Shown here one piece after another: positions 22,519 to 33,740 of a stretch of 64,000 nt of DNA. Under the pieces are notes generated by a model that saw only the letters and a list, made by a program, of their open reading frames with translations, did not search any database and was not told the origin of the DNA. The stretch covers positions 884,331 through 948,330 of the forward strand of contig JAUTDP010000016.1 of the NCBI GenBank assembly GCA_033439795.1, read 5' to 3'. This DNA is from Sordaria brevicollis. Taxonomy: Eukaryota; Ascomycota; Sordariomycetes; Sordariales; Sordariaceae. A program made the translations under genes and the position numbers. Every line of letters begins with the position of its first letter. Within the stretch, counting starts at the first letter, position 1.

Positions 22519-25500
22519 ATGGCCCAGGTCTACCGCGAATCCCGGTACCGGGATGATTCGCCTTCAGGCGACGAGAGCTACAGGAGGACAACCACGCGCC
22601 GTTACAAGCAGGCCCCGAGCCACAGCCGCGAGAGAGGCTACGAGCGCGAGATTGACGTCATCGACGATGACCGCCAGGGTGCCCGTCTAGACAGCCGCTT
22701 CTACGGCCGTCCCACCGGCGGCGAGCTAGTTGTTGGTGGTGGTGGTGATCGCAGAGATGACCGTCTTTACCCGGACCGGCCACGATCTACTGCCGGTGGC
22801 CAGGGCACCACCTACGTCGAGCGCCGATACCGAGAGACGGAGGACTGGGATGGCGACAACATCCCCGACCGCGAGCGCACTGTGGTCGAGAAGCGTATGA
22901 TTCGCAACGACAACGATGACTACCACTACCGTCACGATTCCAGCCGACACAGGGACAGCGACGGGTGGGAGCGCCATTCCTACTACGATGCCGAACGGGA
23001 CGCCGAGGTGCGTGTGGAGAGAAAGGTAGAGCGCCGCGAGGACGGCTCCGAAGTCATCCTGGAGCGCCGGATCCGTGAACACATTGACCACGACTGCGGT
23101 GCCGACGTCGAGATCTACCGCAAGGAAACCGAGTACTACGAGCCTGCACCGCAGCCGCAGCCCATCGTCATCCGCCAGCGCCCCGCCGAGCAGAGGATCA
23201 TTCTCCAGGAAGCCGCTCCACCTACCGTGGTCGTTCGTGAGCGTCGCGATGACTTTGCTCCTTATGTGGTTGAGAAGACTGAGGAGGAGTACATCGTTGA
23301 GCACATCGACGACCACGGCCACCACCATAGCCACAGCCGCCATCGTGATGGTCACCACTCCCACTCGCGCTCGCACCACCGCCACGAAGATGAGGAGTAC
23401 TACGTTGGTGGCGGCCGTCGTCGTGAGGACCGCCGCAGCCGTAGCCGCTCTTCTTCTGGTAGCCCCCATCGCAAGCGTCACATCGCCGAGGGTGCTCTTG
23501 CCGGTGCCGGCGTCTCGGCCCTGATTGCCTCGCGGCGCAACAAGGAAACAGGTGAGGTAGACAAGCACCGCGGGCGCAAGATCGTCGCCGGCGCCGCTCT
23601 TGGTGCTCTGGGCACCGAAGCCGTCCGTCGTGCCCACAGCGCCTACAAGGACCGCCACCCGGACTCCGACGACGAGCACGACCGCCGCTCTCGCTCTCGC
23701 TCTCGCTCCCAATCCCACTCCCGCCTCAAGACCGGCCTGGGCATCGCCGCCGTAGCTCTCGCCGCCGCCGGCGCCGCCAAGTACTACGAGTCCAAGAAGA
23801 TCGAAAAGGAGGAAGCCGAGCGCGGCCGTCCTCCCCGCCGCTACAGCGAGTCCGACTACTCGCGCTCTCCCAGCCGCAAGCGGTCCAAGTCGCGCGCCGG
23901 CTCCGTCGCCAAGGCCGCCCTGGGCACCGCCGCCGCCGTGGGTGTCGTGCAGCACTACCGCCACAAGCGCTCCAAGTCCCGCCACGGGTCTCGGTCCAGC
24001 AGCCGCAGCTCCAGCAGCGACCGCAGCGGGCACCACTCCAAGCTGAAGACCGGAGCGGAGATTGTCGCCGCGGGGGTAGCAGCGGGAGCAGCCAAGAAGC
24101 TGTACGACAAGCACAAGGAGAAGAAGGAGAGGTCGCGCTCGAGACACGCACCGGACGACTCCCGTGACCGTGATCGTGAGTTCTACGACGATGATCGTTA
24201 CGACGACAGAGATCGCGATTATCGCTCGCACAGCAGAAGCAGGAGCAGAAGCCAACATCGGTCCGTCGCATTACCCACCTCCCATCCTTCCTCCCGTAAA
24301 GAGAGGACCGTCGCTGATGATCCTGAATCCTTAGGTTTGGTTGAGTACGGAACGAACCCCGTGCCCGTTCATGATTCCCACCAGAAAAAACAGCAGCGGT
24401 CGCATAGTAAGGCGAAAAAAGCGGCGCTGGCTTCGGCAGCGGTTGGAGCTGCTGCTGTAGCTGGCACGGCGGCGGCGGTGGCTAGACATGAGAGACAAAA
24501 GAAAGATAAGGAACCACCGCCGCCAAGTCCGAAGCCAACGCCACAGTTACTATCTGCTGTTGAAGATTATGACAATCATAACGAAAATGATGACAACGGG
24601 ACTATCACGGGGTATGACTCGGCGGCGGAGGAGCAGAGGAGGAAAGAGGAACGCCGTCGGGAGAGGAGTAGGAGGCGGAGACAGCGGGAGCGTGAGCATG
24701 AGCGGGAGAGAGATAGAGACAGAGATGAAGACATGGGTGGCGGTGCTTTACTAGTACCGAGACCGAGAGAAGAGGTGGAGCAAGAACCGGGTTTTTATTC
24801 TGATAGTGAAGACAGCGAGGCAGAAAGGATGAGAAGATTACGGAGGAGGAACAGGGAGAAGAGTAGGGATGCGTCGAGACAGAGAGAAAGAAAAGAGAGT
24901 AGAAGTCCGGAGAAGAAGGATAGCGATAGCAAGCCGGCGAGGAGTAAGAGTCGGCTTGGAAGGCTGGCTACCGGTGTCGCGGCGGCGGGCGCGGCGGCTA
25001 TTGGGATTAAGAAGCTGAGCGGTGATAATGGTAAGGATAAGAAAGAAAAAGAACGCGAGAGGGAGAGGGAGAAGGGAAGGGATAAGGAGATTGAGAGAGA
25101 AGAAAGAGAGGTTGGATTGGTAGAGGGGAGAAGGAATAGTAGGGATAGCGATAGAGAGAGGATGGAAAGACAACGGGAGAGGGAACGGGAACGTCGACGT
25201 GAGTTTTCTTCTTTATCCTCTGTCCCTTGTGATGCCCAATTCGAGTCATGATACTAACCGACACGACAACAGGCTACGAGGAAGAATCCGCTCCTACTGA
25301 TCCTTTCTATCAGGAACAGCGGCGACCAGCCTCACCTCCTCATGCGTCGGGCGGATATCCTCCGATCCCTCCAACTCCTCCTGCTGTCGCCCCTGCTATT
25401 GCTGCTGCTTCCATCCCAACCGTGACAACTACACCACCACAAGAGACACCAGCACCACCACCACCGCAGCTACTGCCACATTATTCATCAAATGGGTTCA

Positions 25501-27096
25501 CGCAGCTTCCAAACATCAACTTCACTGATGTGAACCAGTTCCAAACACCGTACCCCATGGGGCCGGAGACGATGCCGATGCCTGCTCCGGGGCTGGGACC
25601 AGCACCTGTTCAGCAGCAGCCGGTTCAGCAACCTGTTCAACAGCCGGTACAGGAACATCAATACCAACAATACCAGCCTTACAACCCCCAAGACTACGTG
25701 GCTTCCTACCCACCGCCTCCTTCGGGCGCTCCAGTTCCCCCAGCCGAAAGTGTGGAAGTGCCCCCAATCCTAATCCCCGGCTCATCAGCCGCTGCTACCG
25801 CACCACCACCACCTGAAGTCCTCAGTACTTCCCAAGGAGCCGCCGTGCCTCCCCCTCAAGAAGTTCCCCCGGCACTTCGCGCTCCGCAAGGAGTACCTGC
25901 TTCGCTGATGGTCGGTGCCCCTTCGCATCTGTCTCAGTCGAACTCGCAGTCGGTCATCGGGAATAGGAACGGGAATAACAAGAGTCCTGAAGATGTGAGT
26001 ATGAACCGCAATCTCCCAGCTATGTCCCCTGCTATGGCTATGGGTGATGATGAGAGGGATGGAAGACTCAAAGAACGTCGGAGGCGTCGCTCGATGCAAA
26101 TGTCTAGTAGGTCTAGGCCTAGACGGTGGTCGAGGGACTATGGCGTTGGTGCGGTGGGAGGTGATGATGCCGGGGACGGTGGTGAGACGAGAAGAAGAGA
26201 GAAGGGTGCGTTTTCTTTGAACAATTTCTTTGGTTATTCGTCTTGGTTTCTGCCTTCTTTCATCACCCCTTCCCCTTGTCACCCGTTCGCTTCATAAACT
26301 CAAGTTTAAGACAGCAATGCTAACAACAGTGTCAACAGATGGTCTAACCACGCCGAAACTCACTCTCCACCCACCAACACCAACCGACTCTTCTTCTTCC
26401 GAGCCCGAAGAATCCGAGCCCGACTCCCCCTCCTCTCCTACCAAGGACAACAACAACGCACCCCCAGCCAGCAAATCAGTAACCTTCATCCCTCTCTCCC
26501 CCAAATCCTCTCAAACCCTCCAGCGTCATCATGAGGAACAAATGGCCAAAGAAGCCGCCAAACGCATCACCGGTGGCGACTCCGACAACTCGGACGTCTC
26601 CGATTTCGAAGACCGTCTCGACCGTGAACTCAACGCCTTGGTCCCCGCTAAATACCGCTCTGCCCCCGACACTTCCTCCAGCCGTGACCGTTCCCGCTCC
26701 CGTTCCCCATCCCACCGCCACGATGACTCCTCAGACAGTGACTCTACGCTGGAAATCCTCCCCGACCGCTTTGACTCCTCCGGCCGTCCCCTCTCCCCCC
26801 ATGACCGCAAACCACATACCCGCTCCGGCAGATCTGATTTCCTCTACCATGACAACCACGGCAACGGACTGAAACAAATTGCGGGCACGGGACAATGGGG
26901 GATTAGCGGGACGGATGCGGAGGCGGTGGAGAGGATTGTGAGGAAGGTGGAGGGCGTTTTGGAGGGGAAGGGAAGTTGGACTGGGTTGGTTATGGGGTTG
27001 TTGAGTGGGCGGTTGATGGATGGGGGGGATAGTGAGGTTGGAGGTAAGAAGGAGAAGAGGAGGAATAGGAGGGGGATGGCGAATTTGAGGGTGTAA
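22519..27096 (+). CDS. Large DUF3824-type protein, Arg/Ser/Glu-rich with alanine-glycine helix repeats
   Basis: Three exons: 22519-25198, 25273-26205 and 26339-27096, predicted 1456 aa. The second intron has a TGCTAAC branch site. The N-terminal 340 residues are highly charged (Arg/Asp/Glu/His, RERxRE runs). Six short Ala/Gly-rich helical segments then recur, each ending in basic residues, for example KIVAGAALGALGTEAVRR, GLGIAAVALAAAGAAKYYES, SVAKAALGTAAAVGVVQHYR and ATGVAAAGAAAIGIKKLSG, separated by RS-like or acidic linkers. A Pro/Gln-rich region (about 895-1100) and a Ser/Asp-rich C-terminus follow, ending near AEAVERIVRKVEGVLEGKG. I recall such proteins as the fungal DUF3824 group. Their role is not established; the composition suggests scaffolding or coating at a membrane or cell cortex. 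The small spliced residues at the joins keep frame. Confidence 0.75.
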
Positions 27097-27931
27097 GATG
27101 AACGTCAATGGTGCTGGTGCTTGATGGCTATGGGTGTGGCGGTTTGGTGATGGTGCAGGTGCTGGTTGTTATGGTTTGATAATTGATGCTGGTTACTGTG
27201 ATGGTTATGGGTATGAAGGTACCTCTATGGACGACGATGGACGGACAAAGACGACGGATGGGTTTGGATATGGATGATGGATACGGGATAGGATGGGATG
27301 ATGATTGATGATGACTTAATGACCTTTTCCTACGTTTGTCATGTCTTTCCTTCCGTTCTTACATTGGATTTTCTCTTGGTTCATGATTTTGGTTTTGATG
27401 CTCTAGATACGACGTTATGCTTTTTGCGATGTTGGTTCATGTCTGTCTTTCCTTGATGCGTGTTCGAGTTGCTTTTTGGTTGGCTTTCGATTATCAGTTA
27501 GTATGATACCAATACACTCCCTGCTTTCTATACCTACCTATTACGTGTCGTCGTGGTTGTCGGTGTGTCTTGCTTGTGAATATCGATCTTGAGATAGGTA
27601 GGGTTCGAATAGGTGAAGCCTGATAACCAGTCCTTCCGTCTTGAGAGATGCAAGATATGGTTAGAGTCAAGGACATTCGGCATATATGAGCTAAGGAAAG
27701 TCATGGCAACCTTCAGGTATCAATATACCAGATTTAGGAGATAGTGCAAAGTAGGAGTAACATCAATTCCATTGCACTAAAAACTTTTCCCAACCTGTAA
27801 CGAAATACCCAAGACCAGAACACAAGAGCCGCTTGCTTTTCCAACCTCACCCATCTTACCTTCCCCATCCGCTTACCTTTCCCAAACCCACCCCCTCCTT
27901 TTCTTCCCCCCTACCCCCTTTCCTCCCCATC
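27097..27931. other. Convergent intergenic region, about 0.8 kb
   Basis: 3' ends of the converging genes at 27096 and 27932. Between 27097 and 27310 the + strand is an imperfect run of GATGG/GGTG-type words. No gene was seen. Confidence 0.5.
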
Positions 27932-30121
27932 TCAAACTCCGCCAGACTTAACCCACTCAAAGTCCCTCTCCTCCGCAAACCACAACCCGCCAACCAGCGT
28001 CGTCCCTCCCTGCCGTCCTCGTCCTCGTCCTCGGAAACCAGTGGAGGTGCCCTCTTCCTCGGCCGTGTCCTCCAACAGGCTACCGCTACTCGTCCGACTA
28101 TATTCATTGGCGTACTCATCGAGGGCGGCACGCACGTAGCCGCACGCGTAGCCCTGTTTGTAGCCAAAGGCACGGCCGGCTCGGTGGCCGTGGCAGACGG
28201 CGGGGGTGTGGTAGCTGTGGTTGTCTTTGTCCTCTTCCCCTCCTGCTGCAGGGTTGTTTACCTCCACCGGCTCTACCAGATCCAGGCGAGGGTTATATCC
28301 CCGCTTGTGCAAGCGGTGATTGTACCCTTCCTCGTAGCCGACGAAATGGCCGTATGCACGGCCGATTAGGTAGCCGGCGTTGTAGGATTGGGTGTAGATG
28401 TCGTTGATTGAGGCGGGGGGTTGACGGTTTGAGGGAAGGGAATCTTGGTGGTTGGTGGTCGTGGTGGTGTTGTCGGAAGAATCCTCTTCCTCATCCCCGT
28501 CCAAAGGAGGATCCTCATCATCCTCCTCATCTTCACTGTCCTCGTCATCCGCGTCATCTCCACTGTCCTCCAATACCAGCACATACTGCTCGTCATCGTC
28601 CGAAGAAGGATAATCATCATCGTCATCCTCGCTGTCCTCATCTTCATCCCAGAAGGACGAAACTTCATCGTTCTCGTCTTCATTCCCGTCCGACGAGTCC
28701 TCAGTGTCCTCGCCTTCATCCCCGTTCGACGAGTCCTCAGTGTCCTCGTCTTCGCTGTCGTCCTCATCCATGTCCTCGTCATCATCACCGTCTGACGAGT
28801 CCTCGGTATCCTCGTCCTCCTCATCGCTATCCTCCTCTTCCGTGTCCTCCTCTTCCGTATCATCCTCTTCACTATCCTCCTCTTCGCTATCCTCATCACT
28901 GTCCTCGTCACCACTGTCCTCCTCATCCATGTCCTCGTTACCCTCGTCATCATCTTCACTGTCCTCTACCCCATCCTCCTCATCCTGCTCACCCTGCTCA
29001 TTACCAGGGTCCCTGGTAGCAAGACGAAGGTACCTACTAGCCTCCCACCTCAACCTCTGAAGCTCAAAAGCGAGGTGTGGGATTTCGATATTGTCGGCTA
29101 GGGCGCAGGGGCAGGAGTTGGAGGAGGGGTTGGAGCTGTGGGAGGTGTTGTGGGTGTAGGAGGCGTTGTGGGAGGGGTTGAAGGACGGGACCGAGGGGTT
29201 GAAGTTGTGGGAAGGGTTGTAGGAGGAGGAGGAGGGATTGTTGGAGGGGACCGAGGGGTTGTTGGAGGAGGAGGAGGAGGGCTTGTAGGAGGGGTTGGAG
29301 CTTCGGGCGGGGTTGTAGTAGTAGGAGTAATAGTAGGGGGGTTTGTTATTGTTGTAGGAGGGGTTGTGGACTCCGAAGTTGGAGTTGGGGTGGTGGTTAG
29401 GGCCATGGAGGCTAGGGCCATAGGGAGCGGGAGCGGAAAGGGGGGCGGAAAAGGGAGCAGGTGGTTGTCCGGGAATGGAGTGAGAAGAACCGGAAGCAAA
29501 GTTGGAAGGACCGGGAGCGGGAGCGGGAGCGGGGGGTCGACCGTAGGAAGCTTGACCATAGCGAGCTTGACCAGCAGCAGGACGGGAAGAGCCACCGGGA
29601 ACAGAAGAAAAAGGAGGAGGAGAACGAGCGGAAGCTTGACCCTGGCCATAAACACCACGAGCAGAAGCTTGCCACTGACCATAGATATCAAAACCTTGAC
29701 CACCAGCAGGACGGGAAGAGCCACCCGAAGGACCGAGAACAGAAGAAAAGGGAGGAGCAACGTAGGAGTTGGCGTAGTACCCATACGCCGCCGCCGGCCC
29801 GGAGGACATGTTATTGTTGTTGTGGTTGTAGCTGCCGTTGCAGTTACAACCACGATAGCACCTACACACACGCCCTCCTCCAGTCGACGGCCCAGCGGGG
29901 ATCGCGGCCTTGTCGAGAGCCGAGATGATGGGGTCCAGAGCAAGCGTGATCTCCTGGAACTTGCGGAGGACTTGGACGGCGGAAAAGTTGCACCGTTCAG
30001 GCATCCCGGAGTTGTTGGAGACACCAGCAGAAAAAGCACCGCCAGAAGCAGCAGCACCTCGAGAGTCACCGCTGACACCCGGAGGAGGAAGGTAGCAGTC
30101 GTAAAGATTTCTAGCCGACAT
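27932..30121 (-). CDS. Acidic low-complexity protein with two GX3 (Yae1/Lto1-like) arrays
   Basis: Single-exon frame of 729 aa, ATG at 30119-30121. Regions in order: an N-terminal 80 residues that look folded (AVQVLRKFQEITLALDPIIS), a Cys cluster (CRCYRGCNC), Gly/Ala/Pro/Ser- and Asn/Pro/Ser-rich repeats to about 340, a short helix (HLAFELQRLRWEASRYLRL), a nearly pure Asp/Glu/Ser/Thr tract at about 383-551, then a C-terminal region. In this last region two perfect five-glycine arrays of the form GxxxGxxxGxxxGxxxG occur, at residues 583-599 and 645-661. Such deca-GX3-like arrays are known from Yae1 and Lto1, which help load an Fe-S cluster on the ribosome-recycling ATPase Rli1/ABCE1. Whether this protein is related or only similar in pattern is not settled. 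No membrane helix or signal peptide was seen. Confidence 0.6.
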   Translation of the reverse strand: MSARNLYDCYLPPPGVSGDSRGAAASGGAFSAGVSNNSGMPERCNFSAVQVLRKFQEITLALDPIISALDKAAIPAGPSTGGGRVCRCYRGCNCNGSYNHNNNNMSSGPAAAYGYYANSYVAPPFSSVLGPSGGSSRPAGGQGFDIYGQWQASARGVYGQGQASARSPPPFSSVPGGSSRPAAGQARYGQASYGRPPAPAPAPGPSNFASGSSHSIPGQPPAPFSAPLSAPAPYGPSLHGPNHHPNSNFGVHNPSYNNNKPPYYYSYYYNPARSSNPSYKPSSSSSNNPSVPSNNPSSSSYNPSHNFNPSVPSFNPSHNASYTHNTSHSSNPSSNSCPCALADNIEIPHLAFELQRLRWEASRYLRLATRDPGNEQGEQDEEDGVEDSEDDDEGNEDMDEEDSGDEDSDEDSEEEDSEEDDTEEEDTEEEDSDEEDEDTEDSSDGDDDEDMDEDDSEDEDTEDSSNGDEGEDTEDSSDGNEDENDEVSSFWDEDEDSEDDDDDYPSSDDDEQYVLVLEDSGDDADDEDSEDEEDDEDPPLDGDEEEDSSDNTTTTTNHQDSLPSNRQPPASINDIYTQSYNAGYLIGRAYGHFVGYEEGYNHRLHKRGYNPRLDLVEPVEVNNPAAGGEEDKDNHSYHTPAVCHGHRAGRAFGYKQGYACGYVRAALDEYANEYSRTSSGSLLEDTAEEEGTSTGFRGRGRGRQGGTTLVGGLWFAEERDFEWVKSGGV

Positions 30122-31513
30122 TTTAATGGTTTTTTGTTAACGGCGAAGGAATGTCGAAATTGGTTGGAGTGGATATAGAGTTTTGAGGTCGGAGTATCCT
30201 TTCTACAAAAGAGAAGGTGATAGATAGGTCAAAGTGTGTGGGCAATGACGGTGGTCGTAGAGAGAACTGGTGTAGAGATTTTGAGAAAGCGTAGACCGTA
30301 GTTGTCCAGCCTCGTTGTAGAGATTCTGGGTGTCTATTCCGGAGGAGAGATAGACTGTGATGTAGAGAGATCGTAGGATAGTTGCAGTTGTCTTCACTGG
30401 TCAGCTGTTGTAGAGCTCGTAGGTATGGAGACAGTGTATGTTTAACGCCGGAGGGAATGTCGTAGGTGTTTATTCGAAAGTGAAGTTGTCGAAGACTGTG
30501 TATGATTTAGCTTCTTTAAGAGAGCAAGTGAGTGGACAGTCGAGATAAGTATTGGAAGATCCTAAGGTCAAGAAAGATTCGTTAACAGATATCAAGTTAT
30601 TGGAACGATGTTTGGAAGTGCGTGTCGTGTCCTGGACCAACGAAGCTTTCTTGATGATTCTGATGAAGAAAAGAAGAGGAAATCCATGAAAAACAAATCC
30701 AAGGAGGAGAGCTTCTAATAGCCTGGAGGGTTTGGGGGTCCGGCCATAAAATTTCAATATTTCCTGCGAATTATTGACAAAACAATATGGTTTTGCATTG
30801 CACATGTGGAAGCAAGACCGCGGATTTTATGCCAGGGCCTTAAATAAGAATACGATGTGCTGCTGCGTGCGGCATCAGTAAGTATCTTCGACGGCAGTTA
30901 TGGCAGCGTGGCGGCATGACAGACAACAACACATGGGGGTTTTCCCTCTCGCCGCTGCATGGATTTGTGCCAGTCCAAGACTCTGCCAACTTCACAACGG
31001 ATCTGCCACCTTGAGAAATTGCCGAGTTCGAAGAATCCATATGCTTTTTGATATCGGGCAGGTACCATTGTGAAGCCTGGTTTGCTGTTGATATGACTGC
31101 TATGTGTCGATGGAGTTGTAGAAGACAGACAGTGCTCGTGGCATCTGGATGCGAGGCAGTAAGTAGATCTCAAAATACCGGTGTATGCACGGCCCAACGC
31201 CACAGAAAGGCATACTGGTTGAGAAACACCTTTGAGCCCTGCTTGGACCTGGCTTGTACATTGCCCGTCCGAAGCTCACTCTCTCGAGAATCATGGTCTT
31301 GGGGGCAGGTACATACATGGACCCTCGCGGTGCTGGCATGCAAAGGTAGAGTTTGGAATATTCGGGCGCGAAGCTTGGTTGAGTGGGTGGCTTGGTTTGG
31401 AACAAAAGTATTCATCAAAAGCACAGCGAAGTCATCAATACAATGGACTGGCAACATGGTACATTACTATCGACATTTTTCTTTTGATTTTTTCTTCTTG
31501 CATCCAAATCTTT
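30122..31513. other. Upstream region of the acidic GX3 gene and 3' flank of eIF2B-beta
   Basis: About 1.4 kb without a recognisable gene. Within 30257-30416 the 7-mer GTAGAGA occurs four times (30257, 30272, 30317, 30362), with a near copy at 30410. These lie 136-290 bases upstream of the minus-strand start at 30121. Confidence 0.45.
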
Positions 31514-32863
31514 CTAAGGCAGATGCAAAGACAAGCCCATATCTTCAAACTTGTAGTGGTCAGCCATGATGGTGGCAAGATGGTCTCGTGTTTGGGGACC
31601 ACTGGAGTGATTGTTAGCGTTTATCCTGTTGCGAACCGGAAACTCGAGCTCGAACTTACAGGTTCGTTAGGTAGACGTCAACGTATTGAGGTGGCAGATA
31701 CTCGTGCACAATGTTCTCTACCTCGAGAGCATCCACGGCCTCGCCATCGGCGTAGTCGACAAACGTAGACGAATCTCCCTGCTCAAACTCGGTCACATCA
31801 TCCGACGGGTCGGCAGGGCAGAACTTGTAGACACCGCTGAGCACAATGACAGGCTTGGAGTACTCCCGCGCCGCCCTGGCAGCAATGCTGCACCCGCTCT
31901 CTGTAGAAACACCGCCGTTCGCATATACGGCCTTGGCGCCGATGACCACCTTGTTCACCCGAGGCATGTAGGCCATCAGGCCGTTGCTAGCGATGCTGAT
32001 GGTGTTGACCCCGAGACCGTTGAGCTTTTTACGAAGGGCCGCGTGGGGCACCTCGCCCGGTTTTACACGCTCAGCGGAGGCGAGGAAAACGGTGAATCTC
32101 CTCTTTGCTGCGGCCTTGATGAGGAACCGCTCGACTGTTGGGCTGGGCAGGTAGGCGAGCACGTAGTCACCGGGGTGAATCTGGATGTCGGCAAAGCCCG
32201 CAATCTGGTCGTCCGCCTGGCTGATCTCGTCCATAATCTCTTCGATGCCATCAATAACTTCGGACCGTAGGGCGTGCAGGTTGGCAGATGCACCCTGGGA
32301 CATGGGGGTGGAAGCACCCGTGGTTGGTGATTGAACCGTCTCGGTGACGCAGAGAAGGTTGAACATGGATTTCGACATGGGAAGGGTCGCAGCACGGAGA
32401 GGCGTAGGGCCTGGCCTCGAGGGCATGGTGGGCGTTGTGGGAAGTTGGGAGAGGTCGGATACTGAGTCGCCCATCTCGTCGGCGTTTCTGTCCTCGGAAG
32501 CCTCATCACGGATAAGACCCATCACTCGGCGGACGACATTGCCGATAACTTGCTCGGTAGGGGCGGCTTGGGCGAGTCTGAGGCCAGTGTTGGAGACCTT
32601 TGCGAGCAGCTGGTCGACGTTCTGCCACTTAGACTTGGCGACGACCTGGAGCAGCATGTGGGCGGTGGCATTGGCGATATCATCCCCCTTGACTTGGCGA
32701 CGTTTTAGAAGGCTGCCCAATCATGTTAGGATCATGTACATGTAATTTGGAATATATGGGCGTACTAGACGAGAGCCTCGATCGAAGCTTCCAAGGGCTG
32801 GGTGTTGAGAGACTTGAGGAGCTTGCCCAACGTGGGCGCATAGCTCATTTGCGACGGCGCCAT
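31514..32863 (-). CDS. gcd7: Translation initiation factor eIF2B subunit beta
   Basis: Three exons: 32863-32766, 32712-31660 and 31601-31514, giving 412 aa in frame. The first exon encodes MAPSQMSYAPTLGKLLKSLN and joins at ALVYLLKRRQVKGDD. The C-terminal Rossmann-like domain shows the eIF2B alpha/beta/delta family patterns: VFLASAERVKPGE, GVNTISIASNGLMAYMPRVN, VVIGAKAVYANGGVSTESG, and AAREYSKPVIVLSGVYKFCP. The last exon adds LGPQTRDHLATIMADHYKFE and supplies the usual C-terminus. eIF2B is the nucleotide exchange factor for eIF2, and the beta subunit belongs to its regulatory core, which senses phosphorylated eIF2-alpha. The gene is divergent from Nhp2, with 877 bases between the starts. Confidence 0.95.
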
Positions 32864-33740
32864 GGTGGTTGCCTGTGTGTGTGTATATCTGGATGTGGTT
32901 GATATCTGGAATCAGATATTTGTCTGAATGTGATGTCGAAGTGAGAATGACCGGATTGAGATTCGAGTATTCCCTGCTCGAGGCTGTTGTGGTGTTTTAC
33001 GAATGATAATGCGCAGATATCTATAATTCGATATTGGGCGGGGAATGAATGACAAGGCTGCTGGTCTCCAACAATAGCTTCCAGAACGGGACCCAAAATC
33101 GCTTGGGATTGTGGACTTCCTTTTTGGCAGTGAATTGTCAAAGTGAGTCAATGTTCGTTGAATGGGTGCGCTTTGAGGTATCACAAGCAGCAGCTCTAAG
33201 AATTTAGTGGGGCAGGCAAGCAACGGGCGCCCGCCAGGAACCTTCAAAGTTCAAAGCAACATGCATCAGTTTGCGGCAGGCTAGAGAATTCAAGGTTGCT
33301 GATCCCTGTCCAACACAAACTGGAGAACCCCACCAAGCAAAAGGGAAGAGGTGGGCGCCAAGCAAGTTGAGGTCCAGACAATTTCTTATCGCAGGCTTAT
33401 CGCGAACTCCAATTGCTTATCGTACCTTTTCAAGGCTTATCGCACGCCCGGCGGAACGGCGTTACAATTGGCCTACAAATTTTTGGTCGCGCCGCTCTGC
33501 TCTGATTGACTGGGCCAGTCTGATGGACCCAGTAAAATCTGCTTTTGAAAGAATCCGTTCGGTTCGCGATCAACCCCATCACGATACCAGTTTACCTTGA
33601 CGCCCCAACCCAGTAACTTTTTTCTCTTTACTGCAGTTGTTGTTGTTTGTTATTCTTAATTTTTGATACCCCCAACCAACAACCAACCATTCACCTCCAC
33701 CCAAATTCAACAACACATACACAACAAAACATCCGACAAG
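32864..33740. promoter_or_regulatory. Bidirectional promoter of eIF2B-beta and Nhp2
   Basis: This stretch separates two divergent translation and ribosome-biogenesis genes. It includes the phased CTTATCG repeats described separately and an A/C-rich Nhp2 leader (33660-33740). No gene was seen in it. Confidence 0.6.
33385..33442 (+). promoter_or_regulatory. Four phased CTTATCG elements (GATA/PAC-like)
   Basis: The 7-mer CTTATCG occurs at 33385, 33396, 33416 and 33436, always in the same direction. Spacings are 11, 20 and 20 bases, close to whole helical turns. Three copies are preceded by G (GCTTATCG), and three are followed by C. The reverse complement GCGATAAG contains a GATA core and differs by one base from the yeast PAC core GCGATGAG found at ribosome-biogenesis genes. 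The array is about 300 bases upstream of Nhp2 and 520 upstream of eIF2B-beta. Confidence 0.6.

Noticed and set aside
22726..24271. Long minus-strand frames opposite the DUF3824 gene (up to 510 codons)
   Set aside because: Val/Ala- or Arg/Ser-rich mirror of a strongly biased GC-rich coding strand; the + strand frame has the better composition and proper exon borders.
29098..30178. Long frames on both strands over the acidic GX3 gene
   Set aside because: Shadows of its Asn/Pro/Ser and Gly-rich repeats: Thr/Pro-only or Gly/Val-only composition.
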